Shown: positions 52,956-62,521 of the stretch, piece by piece | Position numbering within the stretch: position 1 is the stretch's first letter | Layout of the letters: each line of letters starts with the position of its first letter | Assembly (NCBI RefSeq): GCF_027922425.1 | Contig: NZ_BSFQ01000032.1 | Location: 1 to 64,000 of the forward strand | From: Pseudonocardia halophobica | GTDB taxonomy: Bacteria; Actinomycetota; Actinomycetes; Mycobacteriales; Pseudonocardiaceae | Reading direction: 5' to 3' | DNA length: 64,000 nt | The notes under the pieces: model-generated | Database searches by the model: none | Told to the model about the DNA's origin: nothing | What the model saw: only the letters and a program-made list of their open reading frames with translations | Made by a program: the position numbers and the translations under genes

Positions 52956-54131
52956 ATGCCGGATAGCCGGGACGCAGTGATCGTCGGCGGGGGGATCGGG
53001 GGCGTGTCCGCAGCATTGGCGCTCTCACACTCCGCGGACTTCGAGACCATTCGAGTGCTCGAGAGGTCGGACGAGTTCGGCGAGATCGGAGCGGGGCTGC
53101 AGCTCGCGCCGAACGCCCAGCACGCCCTGGAGGCGTTGGGGATCGGCGCGGCCGAGCTCGACCGCTATGCCTTCCGCCCGGGCCGCCTGGTCATGTTGGA
53201 CGCGTTGTCCGGTGAGGTGATCACCGCGCTGGACCTCGGTGCGGAGTACGAACGCCGGTACGGGAAGCCCTACATCGTGATGCACCGGCGGGACCTGCTC
53301 GACCTCCTCGTCGACGCGGCCAAGCAACGCGCGAACGTCGAGCTGTGCGTCGGACAGACGGTCTCCGGCGTCCAAGACGAGGGCACCCGTGCCGTCGCCC
53401 GCACCGAGCAGGGGGTCGACCACGTTGCCGACCTCGTGATCGGTGCCGACGGGCTGAGGTCCACCGTGCGCGAACAGGTGGTCGGCGACCCGGCCCCCGT
53501 CCCGTCCGGCTATGTGAGCTACCGCGGGACCCTGCCGTTCGACCACGTGGCGGAGCTGGCCGGCGGGCGCGACGTGCTCGTCTGGGCGGGGCCGGGCATG
53601 CACCTCGTGCAGTACCCGATCCGCCGCGGCGAGTTGTACAACCAGGTCGTCTGCTTCCGCAGCGACCGCTTCGACACGGGGCACTCGGACTGGGGCCTAC
53701 CCGACGAGATCGACGAGCACTACGCCGAGGCCTGTGCGCCCGTGCGGGCGAGCGTCGAACTCATCTCCCGCGACCGGCACTGGAAGATGGTCGACCGGGA
53801 CCCGGTCGAGAACTGGGTGCGGGGGCGGTTGGCCCTGCTCGGCGACGCGGCGCACCCGATGTTCCAGTACGTGGCCCAGGGTGCCTGTCAGGCGCTCGAG
53901 GACGCCCAGGTCCTGGGGAGCGTGCTGGGCGCGCAGCCCGACATCGACGCCGCCCTGGTGGAGTACCAGCGCCTGCGCGTCCCCCGGGCGGGCCGGGTGC
54001 AGCGGACCGCCCGGAGCTTCGGCGAGCTGCTGCACCTCGAGGGCATGGGCGCGACCGTGCGCAACCGCCTGCTCGAGGCGCGGGCACACGACGACTACTC
54101 GGAGTCGGACTGGCTGCACGGCCACCGCTGA
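52956..54131 (+). CDS. FAD-dependent monooxygenase (3-hydroxybenzoate 6-hydroxylase-like)
   Basis: A 391-residue group A flavin monooxygenase with GGGIGG at 11-16, the DG motif GADGLRSTVR near 165 and GDAAHPMFQY near 298. It is closest to 3-hydroxybenzoate 6-hydroxylases, which make gentisate. The order with gentisate dioxygenase and a FAH-family hydrolase supports this. Salicylate 5-hydroxylation or another substituted benzoate is possible. Confidence 0.88.
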   Translation: MPDSRDAVIVGGGIGGVSAALALSHSADFETIRVLERSDEFGEIGAGLQLAPNAQHALEALGIGAAELDRYAFRPGRLVMLDALSGEVITALDLGAEYERRYGKPYIVMHRRDLLDLLVDAAKQRANVELCVGQTVSGVQDEGTRAVARTEQGVDHVADLVIGADGLRSTVREQVVGDPAPVPSGYVSYRGTLPFDHVAELAGGRDVLVWAGPGMHLVQYPIRRGELYNQVVCFRSDRFDTGHSDWGLPDEIDEHYAEACAPVRASVELISRDRHWKMVDRDPVENWVRGRLALLGDAAHPMFQYVAQGACQALEDAQVLGSVLGAQPDIDAALVEYQRLRVPRAGRVQRTARSFGELLHLEGMGATVRNRLLEARAHDDYSESDWLHGHR

Positions 54132-54165
54132 CGAGCACCAACCGAACCGCAACGCAGGAGACATT

Positions 54166-55083
54166 GTGCATCTCGCCACGTTCGACGACGACCGGCTGGG
54201 CGTCGTCCTCGACGACCGCATCGTGGACGTCAGCGATGTCGTGGACGGCACCGACGACACTCGGGGCACCGGTGGTGGTGGCCTCGGCGCCGGCCGCATG
54301 CGCCGCTACATCGCGGACCCGCGGCCCGAGGAGGTCGCGGTCGCGGCGAGGACGCGCCCCGGCCGCCCGCTGGCGGAGGTGACGCTGCGGGCCCCCGTGC
54401 CCGACCCCCGCGTCATCGTCGCGGCGCCGGTCAACTACCTCGACCACCAGCAGGAGATGCGAGAGTCGGCGGACGTGGGGGCGCTCGGCTTCTTCCTCAA
54501 GGCGCCATCGTCGCTGCTCGGGGACGGCGGGACCGTGCGCCTGCCCTATGGCGACCGCAGGTTCGACCATGAGGCGGAGATCGCCGTCGTGATCGGCAGG
54601 AAGACCCGGGACGTGTGCGAGGCGGACGCCCTCGACCACGTGTTCGGCTACACAGGCCTGCTCGACATCACGATGCGGGGCGGTGAGGACCGCTCGATCC
54701 GCAAGTCGTTCGACACGTTCACGCCTTGCGGCCCGTGGATCGCGACGCCCGACGAGCTCGCCGATCCCGCCGACGTCGCCTTCTCGCTCACCAACAACGG
54801 GGAACTGCGGCAGAAGGCGAGCACGAGCGGCCTGATCTGGGGCGTTGCCCGGTTCGTGGCCTACGTGTCGACCGTCCTGACCTTGCGCCCGGGCGACATC
54901 CTCAGCACGGGCACGCCCGCGGGCGTCAGTCCTCTGCTCGACGGCGACGTGGTCAGCATGCGCGCCGACGGGATCGGCACGCTGACCGTCCGGGTCGACG
55001 GCTCGTCGACGACGCCGAGCCCCACGCGGGGGCACCACTCCGGCCCGACCCCGCCGCCGGGGGACCGCGGCGGTGCTCGGTGA
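54166..55083 (+). CDS. Fumarylacetoacetate hydrolase family protein
   Basis: A 305-residue FAH-fold protein. Metal-binding acids in FDHEAEIAVVIG, and KSFDTFTPCGPW and LSTGTPAGV typical of the family. In gentisate pathways it hydrolyses maleylpyruvate or fumarylpyruvate. GTG start at 54166 after CAGGAGACATT. No maleylpyruvate isomerase is seen in the operon, which suggests direct maleylpyruvate hydrolysis or an isomerase elsewhere. The tail of about 25 residues is Pro/Gly-rich. Confidence 0.88.
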   Translation: MHLATFDDDRLGVVLDDRIVDVSDVVDGTDDTRGTGGGGLGAGRMRRYIADPRPEEVAVAARTRPGRPLAEVTLRAPVPDPRVIVAAPVNYLDHQQEMRESADVGALGFFLKAPSSLLGDGGTVRLPYGDRRFDHEAEIAVVIGRKTRDVCEADALDHVFGYTGLLDITMRGGEDRSIRKSFDTFTPCGPWIATPDELADPADVAFSLTNNGELRQKASTSGLIWGVARFVAYVSTVLTLRPGDILSTGTPAGVSPLLDGDVVSMRADGIGTLTVRVDGSSTTPSPTRGHHSGPTPPPGDRGGAR

Positions 55084-56312
55084 CCGGGACCGCCCGGCCG
55101 GAGGAGCGGCCTGCGCCCGCCGGGCCGCTGGTCGGCCTGCGCGTCATCGAGCTCGGTTCCATCGTCGCCGGTCCGTTCGCCGCCCGGCTGCTGGCCGACT
55201 ACGGCGCCGATGTGGTGAAGATCGAGTCGCCCGAGCGGCCAGACCCGTTGCGGGACTGGGGGCAGGCCGCCTACCGGGGCCACCGTCTCTGGTGGACGAG
55301 CCATGCGCGCAACAAGCGCTGCATCACCCTTGACCTCCGCAGCGAACGCGGGCGGGAGCTGCTCCTGCGCATGGTCGAGTCGGCCGACGTCGTGATCGAG
55401 AACTTCCGGCCGGGGACCCTCGAGCGGTGGAACCTCGGCTGGGAGGAGCTCAGCGCGCGGAACCCGCGGGTGATCCTGGCGCGGGTGTCGGGCTACGGGC
55501 AGACCGGGCCCTACGCGCACAAGCCCGGCTACGCCTCGGTCGCCGAGGCGCTCTCCGGGCTGCGCTCGATCAACGGCTACCCCGGGCAGGCACCACCACG
55601 CCAGGCCGTCAGCCTCGGTGACTCGCTGGCCGGGATGTTCGCGGCGCAGGGCGTGCTCGCGGCCCTGCACCACCGCCACCGCACCGGCGAGGGCCAGGTC
55701 GTCGACGTGGCGCTGACCGAGTCCTGCTTCGCGCTGCTGGAGTCGACGGTCGCCGAGTACGACCGGCTCGGCCGCGTGCGGCAGCCGGGCGGGACGCGCC
55801 TCGACGGGATCGCGCCCTCGAACGTCTACCGCACCGGGGACGGGCGGTGGCTGGTCGTGGCCGCGAATCAGGACACCGTGTTCCGCAGGCTCGCGATCGC
55901 GATGGGCACCCCCGAGCTCGCCGACGACCCTCGCTACGCCACCCACGTTGCGCGCGGCGAGCACCAGGACGAGCTCGACGAGCTGGTCGGGAAGTGGGTG
56001 TCCGAGCGTCCCGCGGCGGAGGTCGCCGCGATCCTCGACGCGGCGGGGGTCGTCTGCGGTCCGATCAGTACAGCCGCCGAGCTCGTCACCGACCCGCAGC
56101 TGCGGGCGCGGGGCATGCTCGTCCCGCATCACGACGAGCGGGTCGACGACGACGTGCTGGGACCGGGCGTGGTCCCCGTCTTCTCCGCGACCCCGGGACG
56201 CATCCGGTGGGCCGGTCCGCCGCGCCCCGGGCACCACAACGACGAGGTCTATGGCGAGCTCGGGCTCACCGCCGCCGACCTCGACGCGCTCGCGTCCGAC
56301 CACGTGATCTGA
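55080..56312 (+). CDS. CaiB/BaiF family CoA-transferase
   Basis: A 410-residue class III CoA-transferase: LRVIELGSIVAGPFAARLLADYGADVVKIE, ENFRPGTLERW, and the candidate catalytic Asp in VSLGDSLAG. It moves CoA between carboxylates. GTG overlaps the FAH stop. With the HMG-CoA-lyase-like gene after it, it could activate citramalate- or methylglutarate-type acids for cleavage. Confidence 0.9.
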   Translation: MTGTARPEERPAPAGPLVGLRVIELGSIVAGPFAARLLADYGADVVKIESPERPDPLRDWGQAAYRGHRLWWTSHARNKRCITLDLRSERGRELLLRMVESADVVIENFRPGTLERWNLGWEELSARNPRVILARVSGYGQTGPYAHKPGYASVAEALSGLRSINGYPGQAPPRQAVSLGDSLAGMFAAQGVLAALHHRHRTGEGQVVDVALTESCFALLESTVAEYDRLGRVRQPGGTRLDGIAPSNVYRTGDGRWLVVAANQDTVFRRLAIAMGTPELADDPRYATHVARGEHQDELDELVGKWVSERPAAEVAAILDAAGVVCGPISTAAELVTDPQLRARGMLVPHHDERVDDDVLGPGVVPVFSATPGRIRWAGPPRPGHHNDEVYGELGLTAADLDALASDHVI

Positions 56313-56324
56313 GGAGCTCCGACC

Positions 56325-57233
56325 GTGCTGGGAATCGTCGAGGTGGGGCCGCGGGACGGCCTGCAGAACGAACGCGCACTGCTCGACACCGACGCGAAGG
56401 TCGAGCTGATCAGTTTGGCCCTCGCCGCGGGCGCTCGGCGCATCGAGGCGGTGTCGTTCGTGCGGCCCGACGCGGTGCCGGTGATGGCGGACGCCGAGGC
56501 CGTCATGGAGCGGGTGCCGCGTTCGCCCGGGGTGTCCTTCATCGGGCTGGTGCTCAACCCGCGCGGCTACCGGCGTGCGGTGGCGGCGGGGATCGACGAG
56601 GTCAACGTCGTCGTCCCGGCGTCGGACGGGTTCGCGAAGGCGAACCAGAACTCCACGACCGCCGCGCTGACCGCGGTCGCCGAGGAGGTGGTGGCCGAGG
56701 CGTCTGCGGCCGGGCTGTTCACCACCGTCACCGTAGCGACCGCGTTCGGGTGCCCGTTCGACGGCGAGGTCGACCCAGCCCGGGTGTTCGCGATCGCCGA
56801 GCGCGCCGCCCGAGCGGGCGCCCGCGAGATCGCCGTCGCGGACACCATCGGCGTGGGCGTGCCCACCCAGGTGCGCGAGCTGCTCGAGGGTGTGCGGTCG
56901 GCTGCGCCGGGGGTCGCGACCCGCGCGCACTTCCACAACACCCGCAACACCGGCTACGCCAACGCCGTCACCGCGTACGAGTGGGGCGTGGGCAGCCTGG
57001 ACTCGTCGTTCGGCGGCATCGGGGGCTGCCCCTTCGCACCGAACGCGACGGGCAACATCGCGACCGAGGACCTGGTCGCCCTGCTCGACCGCATGGGCGT
57101 CGACACCGGCCTGGACCTCGATGCCCTGCTGCCGATCGCCGACCTCCTCTCCGGGCTGCTCGGCTACCGCGTCCCGGCGCTCCTCCCGCGAGCCGGCGCC
57201 TTCGGCGGAGCCTCGCGCACGAGCCGCACGTGA
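56325..57233 (+). CDS. Hydroxymethylglutaryl-CoA lyase family protein
   Basis: A 302-residue TIM-barrel lyase; EVGPRDGLQNE near the N-terminus, HFHNTRNTG and the catalytic-Cys loop FGGIGGCPFAPNATGN near 235. Family members split HMG-CoA to acetyl-CoA and acetoacetate, or related 3-hydroxyacyl-CoAs such as citramalyl-CoA. GTG start after GAGGAG. Pairing with a CoA-transferase suggests the lower end of the ring-cleavage pathway. Confidence 0.9.
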   Translation: MLGIVEVGPRDGLQNERALLDTDAKVELISLALAAGARRIEAVSFVRPDAVPVMADAEAVMERVPRSPGVSFIGLVLNPRGYRRAVAAGIDEVNVVVPASDGFAKANQNSTTAALTAVAEEVVAEASAAGLFTTVTVATAFGCPFDGEVDPARVFAIAERAARAGAREIAVADTIGVGVPTQVRELLEGVRSAAPGVATRAHFHNTRNTGYANAVTAYEWGVGSLDSSFGGIGGCPFAPNATGNIATEDLVALLDRMGVDTGLDLDALLPIADLLSGLLGYRVPALLPRAGAFGGASRTSRT

Positions 57234-57301
57234 TCTGACAAGCACGCGGGCGACGTCGCCGGACGCCGACCGATCCACGGCCTCAACGACGAGAGGGAAC
57301 G

Positions 57302-58417
57302 ATGAGAACCACAGGGGTTGTCCGTCTGGCGGTCAGCACAGCGATGGTGGCGGCGTTGACGCTCGCCTGCGGCTCGGGCGGTGGGCAGGGCTCGGGCGCG
57401 GAGGGACCGACGACCGTCGCCGAGGTCCTGGCCGCGGTCGACGGCCTGCAGGGCGAGCCCCGGCGGCAGAAGCTGGTCGAGCTGGCGGAAGCCGAGGACC
57501 GGCCGTTCCGGCTCTACAGCGCGAGCTCCGGCGACGTGGTCGACGCCGAGGTCGAGGCGTTCACCAAGGCCACCGGGGTGCGCGTGGAGAGCTACCGGGC
57601 CTCGGCGACCGACCTGACCCAGCGGGTGCTGACCGAGAACCAGGCCCGCTACGCCGACGGCGCGGACGTGCTGTTCAACGACTACAAGCAGATGCTGATC
57701 TACAGCGCGCAGGGCCTGCTGCAGCCGCTGCCCACGCCCGCCGCGGAGGGCATCGACCCCGCGTTCGTGCGGCCCGACTGGATCGGGGCGACGATGTACG
57801 CCTACGTCGCCGCATGGAACGTCGACCAGGTCCGCACCCCGCCTCGGTCGTGGCCCGAGCTGCTGACGCAGTACAAGGGCAGGCTCGCGATCTTCGACGT
57901 CGACTACGACTGGTTCGCGACACTGGTGCAGGACATGGTGCGCCAGGGGATGAGCGAGGACGCCGCCGTCGACCTCTTCCGGCAGGCCGCCCAGGGTTCG
58001 CAGCTGGTCGACCAGCACACACTCGGCGCCAACCTGCTCGCCGCGGGCCAGTACCCCTTCGTCACGTCGGCCTTCGGCTACCGCATCGACGTGCTGAAGA
58101 AGACCGGCGCGCCGGTCGACTGGCAGCCCGCGGTCACGCCCATCGTCGCCCTCCCGCTCGGCCTCGGGATCCCGCACACCACCGACAACCCGGCCTGCGC
58201 GGTCCTCTACGCGGAGTGGCGGCTCGGCGACACCCAGAAGCTCATGGCGGACGAGTTCGCGCTCAGCCCCACCAACCCGCAGTACGGCGGCGTGCTCGCG
58301 CAGTACCCGGGCCAGGTCCTCACCGTCGACGAGAAGACGCTGACGGTGGACGAGTCGCGCTGGAAGGACCTGTACGCGCAGGTCGTGCGCGGGACGAGCA
58401 GCAAGGTCACCGGCTGA
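57302..58417 (+). CDS. ABC transporter substrate-binding lipoprotein (Fbp/iron-type)
   Basis: A 371-residue extracellular binding protein with a signal ending in a lipobox-type LAC near residue 23. The fold is like FbpA/AfuA and related class II binding proteins (LYSASSGDVVDAEVEAF). Its stop shares one base with the permease start. The substrate is unclear: iron, thiamine/phosphonate-like or an aromatic anion. Confidence 0.88.
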   Translation: MRTTGVVRLAVSTAMVAALTLACGSGGGQGSGAEGPTTVAEVLAAVDGLQGEPRRQKLVELAEAEDRPFRLYSASSGDVVDAEVEAFTKATGVRVESYRASATDLTQRVLTENQARYADGADVLFNDYKQMLIYSAQGLLQPLPTPAAEGIDPAFVRPDWIGATMYAYVAAWNVDQVRTPPRSWPELLTQYKGRLAIFDVDYDWFATLVQDMVRQGMSEDAAVDLFRQAAQGSQLVDQHTLGANLLAAGQYPFVTSAFGYRIDVLKKTGAPVDWQPAVTPIVALPLGLGIPHTTDNPACAVLYAEWRLGDTQKLMADEFALSPTNPQYGGVLAQYPGQVLTVDEKTLTVDESRWKDLYAQVVRGTSSKVTG

Positions 58418-60135
58418 TGCCACAACCGACGCTCCTCGACGCCGGCCCCGCCCCCGGAGGCCCGCCGCCGACCGCACGGCGCTCCGACCTGGTGCTGCCC
58501 GGGGTCACGCTGCTGACGTTCGTCATCGTCGCGGTCCTGGTGCTTGTCCCGCTGGGCTTCCTGCTGGTTAAGACGTTCACCGTGGACGGCTCCTTCAGCC
58601 TGGCCGCGTTCGCCGACACCGTGAACTACCCCGGTTTCGGGGCCGCGCTGTGGACGACCGTCGTGTTCGCCGTACTGGCCACGGTCATCGCCCTGGTGAC
58701 CGGCAGCACCACGGCGTTCGTCCTCGTGCGGACCGACGTCCCGGCGCGTCGGGCCCTCTCGCTCGTCGTGCTGGTGCCCCTGATCCTGCCGAGCGTGCTC
58801 TACGCGATGGCCTGGGTGTTCCTCGCCTCGCCCCGGATCGGCCTCCTCGAGCACTTCCTCGGCTGGACCGCGCTGGACGTCTACTCGGTCGGCGGGATGG
58901 CGCTCGTGCAGGGGCTGGCAATGGCCCCGCTCGCCCACCTCGCCTTCGCCGGGACGTTCACGTCGATGGACCCCTCGCTGGAGGAGGCGGCCCGGGTGGG
59001 CGGGGCCTCCGCGGTGCGGACCTTCCGCCGGGTCACGCTCCCGCTCGCCCGGCCCGCCCTGCTCTCCACGACGGTGCTGTGCTTCACGCTCGCCGTGGAG
59101 GGCTTCGAGATCCCGATCCTGCTCGGCCTGCCGAACAAGCAGTTCACCCTGACCACCCTCATCTACCAGGCCATCGGCGAGTACCCGCCGGACTACGGCG
59201 TGGCCGGCGCGATCTCGACGATGTTGGTGGTGGCGCTCGCGCTGGTCATCCTCGCGCAGAACCGCGCCATGCGGGCCACCCGCTCGTTCCAGACGATCTC
59301 CGCGAAGGGCCACAGCGCGCGGCGGCTCTCGCTCGGCGCATGGCGGTGGCCGGTGTGCGCGTTGACGTGGGCCTACGTCGGGGTGATCGTCGTGGCGCCG
59401 GTGGTGATGCTGGCGTACGCCTCGACCCAGACCTTCTACCGGCCGCCCTCCTGGGAGTCCCTCGCCACGGCGAGCCTGGACTCCTATCGAGCGGCGGCGG
59501 GCACCCGCGACTTCGCCGACGCGGCGATCAACTCCGTCCTGCTGTCGGTCGTGGTGGCGAGCGCACTGATGTTCCTGATGTCGGTCGTGGCCTGGATCCG
59601 GGTCCGGTCCGGTCTGCGGCTGGCGTGGGTGGTGGAGTCCATCGCCACCGTGCCGCTGGTGGTTCCGGGGCTGATCCTCGGCGTGGCGTTGCTGACCGTG
59701 TACGTGAACGCCGACATCGGTGTCTACGGCGGCCTCGGCATCCTCGTCATCGCCTACATGACGCGGTACATGCCCTTCGGGGTGCGGTACGCGCAGAACG
59801 CGATGTACCAGATCGACGACCACCTGGAGGAGTCGGCGCGGGTCAGCGGCGCATCGCGATGGCGGGCCTTCGTGCGGGTGCTCGTGCCCCTGATGAGGCC
59901 CGGTCTGGTCGCCGGCTGGATCTTCATCGCGATCGTCTCGTTCCGGGACCTGTCTACCCCGGTCCTGCTCTACTCGTCGGACAGCAAGGTGTTCCCGGTG
60001 CTGGTCCTCGAGAAGTGGCAGAACGGGGCGCTGAGCGAGGCGGCGACGATGGGCATGATGCTCGTCCTGTTCCTGCTGGTGGTCGGGGCCCTCGCGGCGG
60101 TGCCTCTGCGTCGCTCCGGCGGGGTGCGGCTGTGA
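58417..60135 (+). CDS. ABC transporter permease, two fused domains (FbpB type)
   Basis: A 572-residue fused permease with about 12 helices and two EAA loops (EEAARVGGASAVRTFRRVTLP and EESARVSGASRWRAFVRVLVP). The ATG at 58417 is used; the open frame from 56890 runs through the preceding genes out of frame. It forms an importer with 57302 and 60188. Confidence 0.92.
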   Translation: MPQPTLLDAGPAPGGPPPTARRSDLVLPGVTLLTFVIVAVLVLVPLGFLLVKTFTVDGSFSLAAFADTVNYPGFGAALWTTVVFAVLATVIALVTGSTTAFVLVRTDVPARRALSLVVLVPLILPSVLYAMAWVFLASPRIGLLEHFLGWTALDVYSVGGMALVQGLAMAPLAHLAFAGTFTSMDPSLEEAARVGGASAVRTFRRVTLPLARPALLSTTVLCFTLAVEGFEIPILLGLPNKQFTLTTLIYQAIGEYPPDYGVAGAISTMLVVALALVILAQNRAMRATRSFQTISAKGHSARRLSLGAWRWPVCALTWAYVGVIVVAPVVMLAYASTQTFYRPPSWESLATASLDSYRAAAGTRDFADAAINSVLLSVVVASALMFLMSVVAWIRVRSGLRLAWVVESIATVPLVVPGLILGVALLTVYVNADIGVYGGLGILVIAYMTRYMPFGVRYAQNAMYQIDDHLEESARVSGASRWRAFVRVLVPLMRPGLVAGWIFIAIVSFRDLSTPVLLYSSDSKVFPVLVLEKWQNGALSEAATMGMMLVLFLLVVGALAAVPLRRSGGVRL

Positions 60136-60187
60136 GGCCGGCCCGCCCGCCCGTCCCGTCCCCCTCATCGCCGAGCTGGAGCCGTTC

Positions 60188-61345
60188 ATGCTGACCATCA
60201 CCGACCTCTACAAGACCTACCGGGGCGCGGCGAGCCCCGCCGTCCGCGGTGTGTCGTTCGAGGTGCCGCGCGGCGCGATGGTCAGCCTGCTGGGGCCCTC
60301 CGGCTGCGGCAAGACCACCACCCTGCGCTGCGTCGCCGGTCTCGAGACGCCGGACTCCGGCGAGATCGTGCTCGCCGACCGGGTCCTCGACTCGGTCAGC
60401 CGAGGGGTCTCCGTCCCGGTCCACCGGCGCGGGCTCGGCATGGTGTTCCAGTCCTACGCGATCTGGCCGCACATGTCGGTCCTCGACAACGTCCGCTTCC
60501 CGCTGCAGACGCTGCCCCGCTCGGAGCAGGTCTCGCGCGCGGAGCAGATCCGCCGGGTCGAGGAGGCCCTCGACCTCGTGCAGCTCGGGCGGTTCGCTGG
60601 GCGCCGTGCGACGGACCTGTCCGGCGGGCAGCAGCAGCGGCTCGCGCTGGCCCGGGCGCTGGTCGGCCGCCCGCCCCTGCTGCTGCTCGACGAGCCGCTG
60701 TCCAACCTGGACGCGCGGCTGCGGGACGAGATGCGGTTCGAGCTGCTCCGGCTGCAGTCCGAGCTCGGGATCACCACCGTGTTCGTGACTCACGACCAGG
60801 CCGAGGCGCTGGCGCTCAGCGACGCCATCGTGCTGATGAACGACGGCGTGATCGCCCAGGTGGGCCCCCCGACGGAGCTGTACCGGCGCCCGGCGTCGCG
60901 CTTCGTCGCGTCGTTCATCGGCCGGACCAACCTGTGGGACGGCGACGTGCTCGACGAGCCCGGCGTGGACGGGCTGGTGACGGTGGGCACGGCGCTCGGT
61001 CCGCTCCGCGGGGTCGTGGGTGCGGACGGCGTGCGGCGGGGCGGCCCGGCGGTACTGGCCTGTCGGCCCGAACAGATGGCGATCGAGGACATCGAGACCG
61101 CGGACCCGCGGTCGCCCAACGCCGTGGAGGCCGTGGTGAAGAGCAGCATCTTCACCGGCGACGCCGCCGAGTCCGTGCTGGAGGCCGGGCGGGTCGAGCT
61201 GCGTGTTCGACACGCCCCCGACAACCGACACGCGCCCGGGGACCGGGTCCTCGTCCGCTTCACCCCGGGGGACTGCATCGTCCTCCCGAGCGGTGCGGAA
61301 GCGGACTCGACCGACGGTGTGCCCGAACGCGAGCTCGTCGGCTGA
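60188..61345 (+). CDS. ABC transporter ATP-binding protein (FbpC/PotA type)
   Basis: A 385-residue ATPase: Walker A GPSGCGKTT at 36-44, LSGGQQQR, LLLDEPLSNLD, VTHD and a C-terminal TOBE domain. It is the energy unit of the importer starting at 57302. Confidence 0.92.
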   Translation: MLTITDLYKTYRGAASPAVRGVSFEVPRGAMVSLLGPSGCGKTTTLRCVAGLETPDSGEIVLADRVLDSVSRGVSVPVHRRGLGMVFQSYAIWPHMSVLDNVRFPLQTLPRSEQVSRAEQIRRVEEALDLVQLGRFAGRRATDLSGGQQQRLALARALVGRPPLLLLDEPLSNLDARLRDEMRFELLRLQSELGITTVFVTHDQAEALALSDAIVLMNDGVIAQVGPPTELYRRPASRFVASFIGRTNLWDGDVLDEPGVDGLVTVGTALGPLRGVVGADGVRRGGPAVLACRPEQMAIEDIETADPRSPNAVEAVVKSSIFTGDAAESVLEAGRVELRVRHAPDNRHAPGDRVLVRFTPGDCIVLPSGAEADSTDGVPERELVG

Positions 61346-61387
61346 CCGCAGCCCCGTTCGGGAGCAAGAAGGAACGAAGGGACCACG

Positions 61388-62521
61388 ATGAACACTCCAC
61401 TCCGGCCCGGCGCGATGCGCGGTGACAACACGTTCAAGCTCGGCCTGTTCGGCATGAACTGCTCGGGCGGTCTCACGATGACCAAGGCCCCCGAGCGCTG
61501 GCACCCCTCCTGGGAGAACAACCTGACCGCCGCGCGGCTCGCCGACGAGGCCGGTCTCGAGTTCGTCCTGCCCATCGGGCGCTGGCTCGGCTACCGCGGG
61601 GAGACGGACACCGAGGGCACGTCGTTCGAGACACTGACCTGGGCGTCGGGCCTGCTCGCGGCCACCCGCGGGCTCAACGTCTTCGGCACCGTCCACGTCG
61701 GGCTGATCAACCCCGTGTTCGCGGCCAAGCAGATGGTCACCGCGCACCACATCGGGGCGGGCCGCTTCGGGCTCAACGTCGTGTCGGGCTGGAACGAGGG
61801 CGAGTACGGCATGTTCGACGTGCCGATGCTCGAGCACGACGAGCGCTACGCCTTCACCGAGGAATGGGTGAGGATCGCCCAGCGGATCTGGGGCGAGGAG
61901 GAGCCGTTCGACTTCGACGGCCGCTACTTCCGGCTCAAGGGCGTGCTCAGCAAGCCGAAGCCCTTCGGCGGGCGGCGGCCGCTGCTCATGAGCGCCGGGT
62001 CGAGCCCGGCGGGGCGGGACTTCGCCACCCGCAACGCCGACTGCCTGTTCATGGCGGTCGTCGACCAAAACAAGGTGGCGGGCGAGGTCGCGGGCCTGCG
62101 TGCGGCGGCGGCACCGCGGCCCATCGGCTGCTACACGAGCGCACACATGCTCACCCGGCCGACCGCGAAGGAGGCCGCGGAGTACTACCACTACATCGTC
62201 CACGAGAACGGCGACTGGGAGGGGGCCGAGCACATCGTGGCGATCCGGACGCAGGGCACGCGCTCCTTCCCGGCCGACCGCATGCAAGAGCTCAAGGAAC
62301 GGCACATGGCGGGCATCGGCAGCCTTCCCCTGCTGGGCAGCTACGACGAGGTCGCCGACAAGCTCGCGGCGCTGCACGCGGCGGGCCTGGACGGGGTCGC
62401 CGTCGGGCTCGTCAACTACATCGACGAGTTCCCGGTGCTGCGCGACGAGATCCTCCCGCGCCTCGAACGGCTCGGCCTGCGCGCGCCGTTCGCCGGCCTG
62501 GCGGCGGAGGAGCGGGCATGA
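61388..62521 (+). CDS. LLM class flavin-dependent oxidoreductase
   Basis: A 377-residue luciferase-like enzyme, close paralogue of the one at 48617: KLGLFGMNCSGGL near 17-29 and NVVSGWNEGEYGMF. Start ATG after GAAGGAACGAAGGG. It overlaps the next gene by 4 bp, in a set with a dehydrogenase and a LigM-like gene. Confidence 0.9.
   Translation: MNTPLRPGAMRGDNTFKLGLFGMNCSGGLTMTKAPERWHPSWENNLTAARLADEAGLEFVLPIGRWLGYRGETDTEGTSFETLTWASGLLAATRGLNVFGTVHVGLINPVFAAKQMVTAHHIGAGRFGLNVVSGWNEGEYGMFDVPMLEHDERYAFTEEWVRIAQRIWGEEEPFDFDGRYFRLKGVLSKPKPFGGRRPLLMSAGSSPAGRDFATRNADCLFMAVVDQNKVAGEVAGLRAAAAPRPIGCYTSAHMLTRPTAKEAAEYYHYIVHENGDWEGAEHIVAIRTQGTRSFPADRMQELKERHMAGIGSLPLLGSYDEVADKLAALHAAGLDGVAVGLVNYIDEFPVLRDEILPRLERLGLRAPFAGLAAEERA

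Noticed and set aside
54861..57278. 805-residue open frame on the minus strand
   Set aside because: Antisense to the FAH, CoA-transferase and lyase genes, which have clear family motifs on the plus strand.
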